From: Ferrimonas sp048263965
GTDB taxonomy: Bacteria > Pseudomonadota > Gammaproteobacteria > Enterobacterales > Shewanellaceae
Reading direction: 5' to 3'
Assembly (NCBI RefSeq): GCF_048263965.1
Contig: NZ_JBLXDO010000009.1
Location: 89,838-153,837, forward strand
Length of the DNA: 64,000 bases
The notes beneath the pieces were generated by a model. That model had not been told where the DNA came from and did no database searches. It worked only from the letters and a program-made list of their open reading frames with translations. Made by a program: the position numbers and the translations under genes. Shown one piece after another: positions 16,126-24,525 of the stretch (its first letter is position 1; each line of letters begins with the position of its first letter).

Positions 16126-17472
16126 TCAGAGAATCCGCTTGAGCAGCAGGTCCGCTCTGACCCGGCGCAACCGCTTCAACAGCTTCTTCACCGGGTCCGG
16201 GTAATGGTCCAGGCTCTCGAGGGCATCATAGCTGTTCAGGCGTTTGGTGTGGGTCAGGATCGCCTCCCGCTCATGGGTAAAGGCGTCGGTAAGCTCTCCC
16301 TTGGGGTCCTGGATCAGCAGGCCGTTCTCCAGATCCAACGCCCAGGCTCTGGGGTTCAGGTTGTTGCCGGTGAGCAGATAGTAATCATCGTCAATCTGCA
16401 TCCCCTTGAGGTGGTAGCTGTTGCCTTCGTCCAGCCACAGGCGAAGGTTGAGCAATCCGGCTTCAATCGCCCGGCGATGACGCTTGGCAAAACGCCGCAG
16501 ATTCTGCTCATACAGATAGGGCAAAGCGCCCACAGGACTGAACGGCTGGCCTGGCGGAATGTAGAAGTCATTGGCGGTCTTGTCGCCGACGACCAGGTCC
16601 ACCTTAACCCCACGCTTTATCAGCTTGGAGATGGCCGCCATCAGTGACCTGGGCAAATTGAAGTAGGGGGTGCAGATAAACACCCGCTCTCTGGCTTCGC
16701 TCAGCAATCGCTCAATGGTTTTGTTCAGCAGGTTTTCCGTCCGACCGAGGCCGGACAGGGGGTAAATCATCGCCCCGTCACTCTGCTGACCGTCAACCTG
16801 ATAACGGGCACGGGCCAGGCGCAGGCGCAACTGGCGTACCGAGCTCTTGATCTGCTTGAGAGTAGGCAGTGGCGGCGAAAGCAGAGAGATCACCGCACTG
16901 CTGGCGATCAGGTTATCTCTGATGTAGTTCACCATGCTGTCGGCCAGAGGCTGGCTGTGGATCAGGTGATATCGGTCATAGCGGTACTTCTCCTGCTGAT
17001 GCAGGTAGACGTTGTTGATGCTGGCGCCGCTGTAGTAGACGGTATCGTCGATGACGAAGCCCTTGAGGTGCAGCACGCCCATCCACTCACGGTTCTTCAC
17101 TGGAACACCGTGAATCTCAATTTGGTGAGTATAACGAGCCGCCGTATCGCGATAGAACTGGTCATTGCCTACCTGGGGCCCTTTACCAATCAGGCCACGG
17201 CGAGAGCGGTGGAAGTCCACCAGCACGTGAACATCCAGTTCAGGATTCGCCTGTTTGGCCTCGTACAACGCATTCAGTACCTCCCTGCCCGCTTCGTCGT
17301 TCTGAAGATAGAGGGCAGCCAGATAGATGCGTGTCTTGGCCGTTCGTATCCCTTCCAGCAGTCGACTCTTAAAACTGGCGGTATCCAGCAGGATCTCGAG
17401 ATTGTCAGCACTGATCGCCGTGCCGGGCAACTCGAGAAGCCAGGCGGGGGTCTGTGAGGGCGCCATCTTCAT
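16126..17472 (-). CDS. pssA: CDP-diacylglycerol-serine O-phosphatidyltransferase (phosphatidylserine synthase)
   Basis: 448 residues from the ATG at 17472; upstream ATG 17496 and downstream ATG 17466 cannot be excluded because the ribosome site is weak. It belongs to the phospholipase D superfamily with two HKD-type motifs, HLKGFVIDDTVYYSGAS and YHLKGMQIDDDYYLLTGNN. Long stretches match my memory of E. coli PssA (ALYLQ-, YDRYHLI, LLNKTI, CTPYFNLP, GDKTANDFYIPPGQPF, NPRAWALDLENGLLI). It joins CDP-diacylglycerol and serine to make phosphatidylserine, the precursor of phosphatidylethanolamine, at the membrane surface. Monocistronic, with its own terminator. Confidence 0.95.
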   Translation of the reverse strand: MKMAPSQTPAWLLELPGTAISADNLEILLDTASFKSRLLEGIRTAKTRIYLAALYLQNDEAGREVLNALYEAKQANPELDVHVLVDFHRSRRGLIGKGPQVGNDQFYRDTAARYTHQIEIHGVPVKNREWMGVLHLKGFVIDDTVYYSGASINNVYLHQQEKYRYDRYHLIHSQPLADSMVNYIRDNLIASSAVISLLSPPLPTLKQIKSSVRQLRLRLARARYQVDGQQSDGAMIYPLSGLGRTENLLNKTIERLLSEARERVFICTPYFNLPRSLMAAISKLIKRGVKVDLVVGDKTANDFYIPPGQPFSPVGALPYLYEQNLRRFAKRHRRAIEAGLLNLRLWLDEGNSYHLKGMQIDDDYYLLTGNNLNPRAWALDLENGLLIQDPKGELTDAFTHEREAILTHTKRLNSYDALESLDHYPDPVKKLLKRLRRVRADLLLKRIL

Positions 17473-17719
17473 GGTAATGACGGTACTCCATAGCATGGGT
17501 CATAGGCGTATCCCTGATTGTCGTGCACCCGGTGGGTGACTGGGTGCCGATCGGGATAAACGCAGGTCCGATTTAGCCAAGTAGTAAAGCAAACCCTTGA
17601 TTGACGGGCAAGAGGAGAGGTTTCAACAGAAGCCTAAATGTTGATTTACTGAACAGAAAAAACGGATTTTGAGCTATGCCAGGACCCACTTTGGGGTGGG
17701 ACGTCACCCGGCATCCGAT

Positions 17720-17812
17720 TCAGGCGTAGGTAATGGCCACCAATCCAAGGGCGAGAATTCCCCCCAAAATAGCTGCCGAGGTGATGAGAGCAAACTTCAT
17801 CTCCTGACTCAT
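17720..17812 (-). CDS. CydH/YnhF-like small membrane protein (cytochrome bd accessory subunit)
   Basis: A 30-residue ORF with a strong ribosome site (AAGGAGAGAGACC before ATG). It begins MSQEMKFALITSAAILGG and ends LVAITYA. A single membrane helix occupies about residues 7-28. E. coli YnhF/CydH, as I remember it, begins MSTDLKFSLVTTIIVLG and continues LIVAVGLTAALH; the M-S-x-x-(L/M)-K-F-(S/A)-L-(V/I)-T start, the I-L-G and the L-G-L-x-A segments agree, and length is equal. In E. coli this peptide binds cytochrome bd-I and is encoded away from cydAB, as here. A longer frame on the same strand (17646-17876) has no such resemblance. Confidence 0.75.
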   Translation of the reverse strand: MSQEMKFALITSAAILGGILALGLVAITYA

Positions 17813-17972
17813 GGTCTCTCTCCTTTTTGTTCATGAGTTCAGTTTCATTATTGGCAAGAGGATCGAAAGGAATCAAGCTGAAGGGGCTATGTGGAGGCCA
17901 ATATTTATGGTATCAAGAGGTTGAATAACCATACTAGGACATTACCCAGGGATCATTGGGACGGGGGTGCAG

Positions 17973-19268
17973 ATGGACAATCAGCTCCTGCACGACAAGG
18001 TAAAGGAGATAGAAGCCTGGCGTCGGTTGGCTCAGCCTGCCGAAGGCGAAGCCTTGCTTCATCACATTGGCTTAAGCCTGTACCGGCTCCAGGGTTGGCC
18101 CTGGGTCGCTCTGGCTGAAATTGTCGACAACCAGGTCTACCTGCTGGCCATCAGTGAAGCTGGCAGCCCCAAGGCCGGGTTCAGTTACCCCCTTGAAGAT
18201 GCCCCCTGCCGGCTGCTCTACCCCTCGGGTGAACATGCCGACTTCATGGTATTCAGCAACAATATGCGGCGATTTACCCACTGGGGTCTGCTGCAGCAGT
18301 TGCCGGTCAGAAGCTATCTGGCGCAAAGGCTCAGCGACACTCAGGATCATCGTCAGTATCACCTGATCGCCCTGCACAACAACCTTGTGGAGGAGCACAG
18401 CCTGCCCAAGACATTGATGGCCACCTCGGCACGCCGACTGGCCGCAGAGATCCGCCAGAAGGCTGAGCATCGTGAGCTGGTCAGGCTGCAGAAGATCACC
18501 CAGCACCCCTCCCTCGCCCTGGCCTTTGTCGACGAACAGCAGCGGCTGGAGTGGGCCTCGCCCGGCCTCAGTCACCTGCTGGGCAGTCCCCTCAACGCTA
18601 TGATCCATCAGCCCATCAATCGGCTGTTTCCCCAGGTCAGTGGCGCCAACCTGGCCATCAGTCGTCAACAGCCTGTCCACCTTCAGCAGATCTGCACCTT
18701 GGGCAATGGTCAGAGGGAAGCGCTGGTGATCTCCATCCATGGTCTGCCCGAGGGTTTTCTGCTGAACGTGGCCCCGCCCCTGCCCGACGCACTGTTTGCC
18801 GAGGAGGAGCAGCCTCAGCAGCTGGCTGGCCGTCTTGAGCAGGAGTTGGCCAGGCTGCAGCGCAAAGAGGAGGTCGCCGCCTTACTGTTTGTCGACTTCG
18901 TCAGCCTGGGAGAGGATCCCATCGGCGAGGATCACCTCTCCAGATTATTAAGCTGGGGCGCGGAGCAGTTACGAAATGTGGTGCGTAAGGAGGACTTCGT
19001 CAGCCGCCTGGGTGATCAGCTGGTGGTGCTGACCGCCTGTTTCGACCACCATGGCGAGGTGCCCAGAAACCAACTGACCGCCATCGCTGCCAAAGTGGAT
19101 GCCCGACTGAAACAGAATCCGCCACTGGAGGCCCTGCCCATCAACCACAACCTGCGCATCCGGCTTATTACCAGTTGGGACAGTGACATCGATGAGGTAC
19201 TTGATGCCAGCCATGCCACCATCTGGCAGCCTCAGGCGGCCTCCAGCCCCCTTCAGCTGGGCTCTTAG
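17973..19268 (+). CDS. Sensor-like protein: GAF-like and PAS-like regions with a degenerate GGDEF domain
   Basis: 431 residues from the ATG at 17973 (a GTG two codons upstream is an alternative). The N-terminal 150 residues look like a GAF-type input domain. About 165-275 looks like a PAS domain (ALAFVDEQQRLEWASPGLSHLLG). About 285-425 resembles a GGDEF fold (AALLFVDFVSLGED, LRNVVRKEDFVSRLGDQLVVL), but the signature GGDEF has become LGDQL and the metal-binding pattern is lost, so cyclase activity is very unlikely. It may bind nucleotide or act as a scaffold. It is soluble, with no membrane helix. It stands alone and converges on the acyl-CoA dehydrogenase gene across a bidirectional terminator. 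Confidence 0.7.
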   Translation: MDNQLLHDKVKEIEAWRRLAQPAEGEALLHHIGLSLYRLQGWPWVALAEIVDNQVYLLAISEAGSPKAGFSYPLEDAPCRLLYPSGEHADFMVFSNNMRRFTHWGLLQQLPVRSYLAQRLSDTQDHRQYHLIALHNNLVEEHSLPKTLMATSARRLAAEIRQKAEHRELVRLQKITQHPSLALAFVDEQQRLEWASPGLSHLLGSPLNAMIHQPINRLFPQVSGANLAISRQQPVHLQQICTLGNGQREALVISIHGLPEGFLLNVAPPLPDALFAEEEQPQQLAGRLEQELARLQRKEEVAALLFVDFVSLGEDPIGEDHLSRLLSWGAEQLRNVVRKEDFVSRLGDQLVVLTACFDHHGEVPRNQLTAIAAKVDARLKQNPPLEALPINHNLRIRLITSWDSDIDEVLDASHATIWQPQAASSPLQLGS

Positions 19269-19309
19269 GCTGGCTGCAAGCAGGCGCCCTTGGTTTTTGC
19301 TTAAGCCAT

Positions 19310-19339
19310 AAAAAACGGCGCCACCCGGGCGCCGTTTTT
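19310..19339. terminator. Bidirectional intrinsic terminator
   Basis: AAAAACGGCGCC...GGCGCCGTTTTT with a 5-nt loop. The GC stem is 7 bp, extended by A-T pairs, so it works in both directions. It lies between the convergent sensor-like gene (ends 19268) and acyl-CoA dehydrogenase gene (ends 19353). Confidence 0.92.
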
Positions 19340-19352
19340 ACAAGAAACTGAA

Positions 19353-21116
19353 TCAGAACCAGTCGTTAGGCATGGACATGATCACTTCGGGATCCTGATG
19401 GATCACCCGCAGATGATAATCGGCCCGAGGCAGCTGACGCTCAAAATAGTAGCGGGCCAGCATCCCCTTACGGGCAACGAAGGACTCCTCCATCTCACCC
19501 TCTTCCGCCGCCTTGATCATCTTCAGCCACATCCAGCCATAGATGGCATAGCCTGTGGCGTGCAGGTAATCGGTGGCGGCGCTGTTGACCGCATCGTTGC
19601 GGGTGCTGCTGTTGACCAGTTCGGCGGCCTTCTCCAGCAGTGCGTCGAACAGTCCCAGCAGCTGAGTGCGATAGCCAAACCACTGGGCGCCGAGGCCTTC
19701 CAGTTCCTGCTCCGCCTGACGCTTGAGCTCGGACAGGGCCTGGCCCTTGTCACCCAGCACCTTACGACCCAGAAGATCCAGAGCCTGGATGCCGTTGGTG
19801 CCTTCGTAGATCTGAGCGATACGCGCGTCGCGCACCAACTGCTCTACGCCCCATTCCCGGATGTAACCGTGGCCACCAAACACCTGCTGCGCAGCGATGG
19901 TGGACTCCAGCCCCTTGTCGGTAAAGAAGGCTTTTGCCAGCGGCGTCAGCAGCGCAACCTGGGTCGAAGCCTGCTTCTTAACTTCACCCTCACCATGCTT
20001 GGCCAGATCCAGCTGCATGCCGGTGTACACCGACAGGGCACGGCCCGCTTCGGTTACCGAGGCGATGTCCAGCAGCATCCGGCGTACGTCGCCATGAACT
20101 ACGATAGGATCGGCTTCGCCGCCCAATCCGCGGCCACTGCCTTTGCCTTGCTTGCGTTCACGGGCGTAATCGGCCGCCAGCTGATAGGCCGCTTCACCAC
20201 AACCCAGTCCCTGGATGCCGATGGAGAGGCGCTCATAATTCATCATGGTGAACATGGCGATCAGGCCGCGGTTCACCCGGCCCACCAAGTAGCCTTGGGC
20301 ATTGTCGAAGTTGATGACACAGGTAGCCGAGGCCTTGATGCCCATCTTGTGCTCTACCGCACCACAGGTAACGCCATTGGCTTCGCCGACGCTGCCGTCC
20401 TGGTTCACCTTGAACTTGGGCACCAGGAACAGGGAGATGCCGCGACTGCCACCTGGAGCATCGGGCAGTTTGGCAAGCACCAGGTGTACCACGTTTTCAG
20501 TCAGATCGTGGTCGCCGCCGGTAATAAAGATCTTGGAACCGGTCAGCAGGTAGCTACCATCCTCCTGAGACACCGCCTTGGTGCGCAGCTGGCTCAGATC
20601 CGAACCAGACTGTGGCTCGGTCATGTCCATGGCACCGCTCCACTCCCCAGAGTAGAGTTTGGGCAGATAGGTCTGCTTCAGCGCCTCATCGCCGTGAGCC
20701 GCGATACACAGAGCGGCGCCGGCGGTCAGTGAGCCGTACAGTGCAAAGGCGTTGGAGGCGGAGTAAACCATCTCATCGAACAGGACGCCCAGCATCTTGG
20801 GCATGCCCATGCCGCCATACTCAGGCTCTCCGGACAAACCCACCCAGCCAGACTCGGCGTAGGTCTGGTAGGCCTCCTTGTAGCCTTTTGGGGTGTAAAC
20901 CATGCCCTGTTCGAAGCGCACGCCCTCTTCATCACCGTCACGGTTGAGCGGCGCAATCAGGTTTTGAGTGATCTTTGCCCCTTCCTCCAGGATGGCGGCA
21001 GCGGTATCCATATCGATGGCATCGCTCAAGGCGGGCACGGACTGCCACACCTCAGACGCCTTAAACACATCCTTGAGCAGAAACTGCATCTCGGTAAGGG
21101 GGGCGTTGTATTGCAT
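19353..21116 (-). CDS. Acyl-CoA dehydrogenase, long (about 590-residue) DmdC-like family
   Basis: 587 residues from the ATG at 21116, preceded by GGAAGAAGAG; the upstream start at 21146 is less likely. It begins MQYNAPLTEMQFLLKDVF, the hallmark start of the long acyl-CoA dehydrogenase family that includes 3-methylmercaptopropionyl-CoA dehydrogenase. FAD/substrate motifs include MDMTEPQSGSDLSQLRTKA and FITGGDHD. The catalytic Glu is in YEGTNGIQALDLLGRK (residue 438). A C-terminal extra domain follows. It oxidises an acyl-CoA to the 2-enoyl-CoA with FAD. In this type of host it is more likely a general fatty-acid enzyme than a dimethylsulfoniopropionate enzyme. A PsrA-like palindrome lies about 40 bp upstream. 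Confidence 0.9.
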   Translation of the reverse strand: MQYNAPLTEMQFLLKDVFKASEVWQSVPALSDAIDMDTAAAILEEGAKITQNLIAPLNRDGDEEGVRFEQGMVYTPKGYKEAYQTYAESGWVGLSGEPEYGGMGMPKMLGVLFDEMVYSASNAFALYGSLTAGAALCIAAHGDEALKQTYLPKLYSGEWSGAMDMTEPQSGSDLSQLRTKAVSQEDGSYLLTGSKIFITGGDHDLTENVVHLVLAKLPDAPGGSRGISLFLVPKFKVNQDGSVGEANGVTCGAVEHKMGIKASATCVINFDNAQGYLVGRVNRGLIAMFTMMNYERLSIGIQGLGCGEAAYQLAADYARERKQGKGSGRGLGGEADPIVVHGDVRRMLLDIASVTEAGRALSVYTGMQLDLAKHGEGEVKKQASTQVALLTPLAKAFFTDKGLESTIAAQQVFGGHGYIREWGVEQLVRDARIAQIYEGTNGIQALDLLGRKVLGDKGQALSELKRQAEQELEGLGAQWFGYRTQLLGLFDALLEKAAELVNSSTRNDAVNSAATDYLHATGYAIYGWMWLKMIKAAEEGEMEESFVARKGMLARYYFERQLPRADYHLRVIHQDPEVIMSMPNDWF

Positions 21117-21151
21117 CTCTTCTTCCTGACTGGGTATTAAACACAAATTTA

Positions 21152-21163
21152 AAACACCCGTTT
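21152..21163. promoter_or_regulatory. PsrA-like palindrome upstream of the acyl-CoA dehydrogenase gene
   Basis: AAAC-ACCC-GTTT (4-4-4). The gammaproteobacterial fatty-acid regulator PsrA binds sites of the form AAAC-N2-4-GTTT. The box lies 36-47 nt before the ATG at 21116. A similar element precedes fadH at 63858. No psrA gene is in the window, so the link is inference. Confidence 0.4.
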
Positions 21164-21235
21164 AGTTTCAGAGATAATGGCGGGGAGATCAAGGTAATTC
21201 GGGGTTGTGGAGCAAAATGATTTCTCCATTACCCC

Positions 21236-21856
21236 TCAGGGATCTGAGGCAGGTTTGATCGCCAACTGCAAAATGGCGTCGGTGAGCTCCTGGTAGCTGA
21301 GCTCACCGGTGCTGTCGAACCATTTGTCGGTCCAGGTGATGGCACCGTAGAGCAGTTTACGCAGAACTTTGGGGGATGCTGTGATCAGCCTCTCTTTCCT
21401 GGCCTGTAGGAGGATCTCCAGCCACATCTGTTCGTACTCCTCCCTGAGCGCCAGAATATCCTGCTGTCCACCATCAGACAGGAAGCGCCACTCGTTGATC
21501 ACCACCGCCATGGCGTCCCCCCAGTCACCATTGAGGGCATCCAGTTCACAGGCGATAAGCGCCCGCAGGCGACCTTGGGTGGTATGCTCCTCGGCCAGTT
21601 CAGAACGCATTCTCGCCATGGTGTGATGGATCCCCTCCACCATCACCGCCTTGAGAATGGCATCCTTATTCTTGTAGTGATGAAACAGACTGCCGGAGAG
21701 AATGCCCACGGCACTGGCCAGATCCCTGACTGTTGTGCTTTGGTACCCTTTTTGCCGGAAAAGCCTTGCAGCCTGGGTTAGCAGCCTCCCTCTGGCGCTA
21801 TCCGGGTCCACCAACACCCCCTGCTCTATCAGTGACTTTTCCACACCCTGAGTCAT
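21236..21856 (-). CDS. TetR-family repressor (AtuR-like), divergent from the acyl-CoA operon
   Basis: 206 residues. The helix-turn-helix lies near residues 25-70 (RGRLLTQAARLFRQKGYQSTTVRDLASAVGI, then SLFHHYKNKDAIL), typical of TetR regulators. The C-terminal ligand-binding domain is all-helical. The gene is divergent from the six-gene operon starting at 22010, with 153 bp between, so it most likely represses that operon and itself until an acyl-CoA or related molecule binds. In Pseudomonas aeruginosa the atu operon is controlled by the TetR protein AtuR from the same relative position. A palindrome at 21947-21956 is a candidate operator. Confidence 0.85.
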   Translation of the reverse strand: MTQGVEKSLIEQGVLVDPDSARGRLLTQAARLFRQKGYQSTTVRDLASAVGILSGSLFHHYKNKDAILKAVMVEGIHHTMARMRSELAEEHTTQGRLRALIACELDALNGDWGDAMAVVINEWRFLSDGGQQDILALREEYEQMWLEILLQARKERLITASPKVLRKLLYGAITWTDKWFDSTGELSYQELTDAILQLAIKPASDP

Positions 21857-21946
21857 CTTACTCTCCGCATTTCTCGCAACTGAACCGCCACCTGAGGCGA
21901 TGTTTTACTATCCAGAGAGTAACGTCGGCGTCACAGAGTTGCAAAC

Positions 21947-21956
21947 CAAGCGCTTG
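21947..21956. promoter_or_regulatory. Candidate TetR operator in the divergent promoter region
   Basis: CAAGCGCTTG is a perfect 10-bp palindrome, 54 nt before the first SDR start and 91 nt before the TetR start. It is the best palindrome in the 153-bp intergenic region. Confidence 0.45.
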
Positions 21957-22009
21957 CTAGGCTAGGTTAAAAATGCAGCAACATAGACAGCGACGGACAA
22001 GGAGTCCCC

Positions 22010-22897
22010 ATGCATTATCAGAGCATCTACCGCCCAGAGCTTTTCCATGGACAGGTAATACTGGTCACCGGAGGCGGCAGCGGCATCGGCCGCTGCATTG
22101 CCCACGAGTTGGCCTCTCTGGGCGCTCAGGTGGTTCTCATTGGCCGCACCACTCACAAGCTGGAAAAGGTGTGTGGAGAGATTCGGGACGATGACGGCCA
22201 GGCCAGCCTCTATGCTCTGGACATCAGAGATGAACCCGGTGTGGTCCAGACCATAGGGGCTATCCTTCAGGCGCACGGACGAATCGACGGCCTGGTCAAT
22301 AACGCCGGAGGCCAGTTCCCCTCTCCCCTGGAGCAGATTAGTCTCAAAGGCTTCAGTGCCGTGGTCAACACCAACCTGGTTGGAGGGTTCCTGATGGCCA
22401 GGGAGTGCTACCGTCAATGGATGAAACAGGCTGGCGGCAGTGTGGTGAACATTACCGCCGACTTTCATAACGGGATGCCCGGCATGGGCCACTCCGGGGC
22501 TGCCCGGGCCGGAATGGAGAACTTCAGTAAAACCGCCGCCTGGGAGTGGGGCCACAGCGGAGTCCGGGTCAACTCTGTGGCACCGGGCTGGGTCGCCTCA
22601 AGCGGCATGGATACCTATGAGGAACCGATGCGCTCGCTGATCCCCAAGCTGCAGGCCCAGGTACCTCTGAAACGCATGGCCACCGAGGCAGAGGTTTCGG
22701 CGGCGGTCACCTTCCTGCTCTCCCCGGGCGCGGCCTTTATTAATGGTTCCACCCTCAAAGTGGACGGCGGCGCCTCCCTGGGTTCGGCCACCTGGCCCAT
22801 AGGACGGGAGCAGGCCATCAATACCCAGGCGTTCGACGGCTTCCACCGAGCCCAAGCGCCCGAGGTGCTGCAGGGAGGCAAGGATGACCAGGATTGA
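22010..22897 (+). CDS. Short-chain dehydrogenase/reductase, AtuB-like
   Basis: 295 residues with a Rossmann fold: ILVTGGGSGIGRCIA glycine motif near residue 20 and the NNAGG motif near 98. The family resembles peroxisomal trans-2-enoyl-CoA reductase and AtuB. The usual YxxxK reads ENFSK (in SGAARAGMENFSK), so the catalytic Tyr is replaced by Glu, while the Lys is kept; other bacterial relatives, as I recall, also lack this Tyr. It should bind NAD(P)H, but its redox reaction (proposed citronellol/citronellal oxidation for AtuB) is unproven. First gene of the operon; AAGGAG lies 6 nt before the ATG. It overlaps the carboxylase beta gene by 14 bp. Confidence 0.8.
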   Translation: MHYQSIYRPELFHGQVILVTGGGSGIGRCIAHELASLGAQVVLIGRTTHKLEKVCGEIRDDDGQASLYALDIRDEPGVVQTIGAILQAHGRIDGLVNNAGGQFPSPLEQISLKGFSAVVNTNLVGGFLMARECYRQWMKQAGGSVVNITADFHNGMPGMGHSGAARAGMENFSKTAAWEWGHSGVRVNSVAPGWVASSGMDTYEEPMRSLIPKLQAQVPLKRMATEAEVSAAVTFLLSPGAAFINGSTLKVDGGASLGSATWPIGREQAINTQAFDGFHRAQAPEVLQGGKDDQD

Positions 22898-24491
22898 CAG
22901 TCGGCTGCGCCTCGCTGGCAAGGAGGCGGATGCCAACCGCAATGCCATGACCGACGCCCTGACCAAAGTACAGCAGGTCCTGGCTCATGTGGAAGACGCG
23001 GCGGAGTCCGCCCGTGAGCGTTATCAGGCCAGAGGGATGCTTCTGCCCAGGGACAGGCTGGCCCTGTTGCTGGACAGGGACGCCCCCTTCCTGGAACTGG
23101 GCGCCCTGGCCGGTTTCAAGATGGACGACGACAGCGATGGCCGTGGTGCCGGCGGCGGCTGCATCGCCGGCCTGGGCCGTATCCAGGGGATACCCTGTGT
23201 AGTGGTCGCGGACAACTACGCGGTCAAGGGGGGCACGGTCTCGCCAATGGGGCTGAAGAAGAAGCTCAGAATGCAGCAGATCGCCCTGGAGAACCGACTG
23301 CCCCTGGTGACCCTGGCCCAAAGTGGCGGCGCCAACCTCAACTACGCCACAGACACCTTCATCGAAGGGGGACGGGCCTTTGCCAACCAGGCGCGGCTCT
23401 CCGCCGCCGGCATTCCGCAGATCACCCTGGTCCACGGCTCAGCCACCGCCGGCGGTGCCTATCAGCCCGGACTGTCCGACTATGTAATAATGGTGAAACA
23501 GCAGGCCACCATGTACCTGGCCGGCCCCCACCTGCTCAGGGCCGCCACCGGCGAAGAGGCCGACGACGAAACCCTGGGCGGTGCCGAGATGCACCTGGGT
23601 CAGGCAGGCAGTGGTGAATACCTGGCCCTGGATGACCGAGATGCCATTCGCCAGGCCAGGGAGTTGCTCCCTACCCTGTGCCAGAGATTCGAACTGGAGC
23701 CGCCCCCCTCAGGCAAGCCCCCCTGCTACCCCGTTGACGATCTGATGGCCATAGTGCCTGAGGATCCCAAGCGTCCCTATGACGTCAGGGAGTTGCTGGC
23801 CCGTCTGGCAGATGACTCGGAGCTGCTGGAGTTCAAAGCCCAGTTCGACACCCAGACCCTGTGCGGCCACATGGCCATCGAAGGGCAGAAGCTGGGCGTC
23901 ATCGGCAACAACGGTCCCATTACCGCCAAGGGTGCCTGCAAAGCCGCCCAATTCATACAGCTGTGCCAACAGGCAGGACTGCCCCTGTTGTTCATTCACA
24001 ACACCACCGGATTCATGGTGGGCACCGATGCGGAACAAAGCGGCATCATCAAGCACGGTTCCAAACTGATTCAGGCGGTGGCCAACGCCACCGTCCCCAA
24101 ACTCAGCCTGATGGTGGGCGGCTCCTATGGCGCAGGCAACTACGCCATGTGCGGGCGTGGTCTGGATCCCCGCTTTATCCTGGCCTGGCCCAACAGTCGC
24201 ACCGCGGTCATGGGCCCGGCACAGGCAGGCCAGGTGCTGCGCAGCGTCACCCAGGCACGTATGGCCAAGGCCGGCAAAGTAGACGAAGACAAGCTGGATG
24301 CGCTGCAACAACAGACCCAAGCCATGATGGAAGCCGCCTCCACGCCGCTGGCCTGCAGCGCCCGCTTATGGGACGACGCCATCATCGATCCCAGAGACAC
24401 CCGCCGTCATCTCGCCATGCTGCTGCACCTGTGCCTCAGCACGCCGCGGCGCGACGGAGGCAGCAACAGTTTCGGCGTCAGTCGCTTCTGA
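22884..24491 (+). CDS. Acyl-CoA carboxylase carboxyltransferase (beta) subunit, AtuC/LiuB-like
   Basis: 535 residues, full length for the methylcrotonyl/geranyl-CoA carboxylase beta family. The N-terminal crotonase-like half has RDRLALLLD, SGGANL and the oxyanion region HGSATAGGAYQPGLSDY. The C-terminal half has FIHNTTGFMVG, KHGSKL and GGSYGAGNYAMCGR. It moves CO2 from carboxybiotin to the gamma carbon of a 3-methyl-2-enoyl-CoA. Context (SDR before, citronellyl-type dehydrogenase after, HSDL2-like SDR later) favours a geranyl-CoA-type role over leucine breakdown, but the same fold serves both. GGAGG precedes the ATG. It pairs with the biotin-carboxylase gene at 25687. Confidence 0.9.
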   Translation: MTRIDSRLRLAGKEADANRNAMTDALTKVQQVLAHVEDAAESARERYQARGMLLPRDRLALLLDRDAPFLELGALAGFKMDDDSDGRGAGGGCIAGLGRIQGIPCVVVADNYAVKGGTVSPMGLKKKLRMQQIALENRLPLVTLAQSGGANLNYATDTFIEGGRAFANQARLSAAGIPQITLVHGSATAGGAYQPGLSDYVIMVKQQATMYLAGPHLLRAATGEEADDETLGGAEMHLGQAGSGEYLALDDRDAIRQARELLPTLCQRFELEPPPSGKPPCYPVDDLMAIVPEDPKRPYDVRELLARLADDSELLEFKAQFDTQTLCGHMAIEGQKLGVIGNNGPITAKGACKAAQFIQLCQQAGLPLLFIHNTTGFMVGTDAEQSGIIKHGSKLIQAVANATVPKLSLMVGGSYGAGNYAMCGRGLDPRFILAWPNSRTAVMGPAQAGQVLRSVTQARMAKAGKVDEDKLDALQQQTQAMMEAASTPLACSARLWDDAIIDPRDTRRHLAMLLHLCLSTPRRDGGSNSFGVSRF

Positions 24492-24525
24492 CCCCAAGGC
24501 CCCCTTTTAATAAGGAGAACAGAGG

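Noticed and set aside
17646..17876. 76-codon minus-strand frame overlapping the CydH-like peptide
   Set aside because: No ribosome site and no family resemblance; the other frame has a strong ribosome site, a membrane helix and a known relative.
19398..20732. 444-codon open frame antisense to the acyl-CoA dehydrogenase gene
   Set aside because: Shadow of a well-defined dehydrogenase gene; no independent signals.
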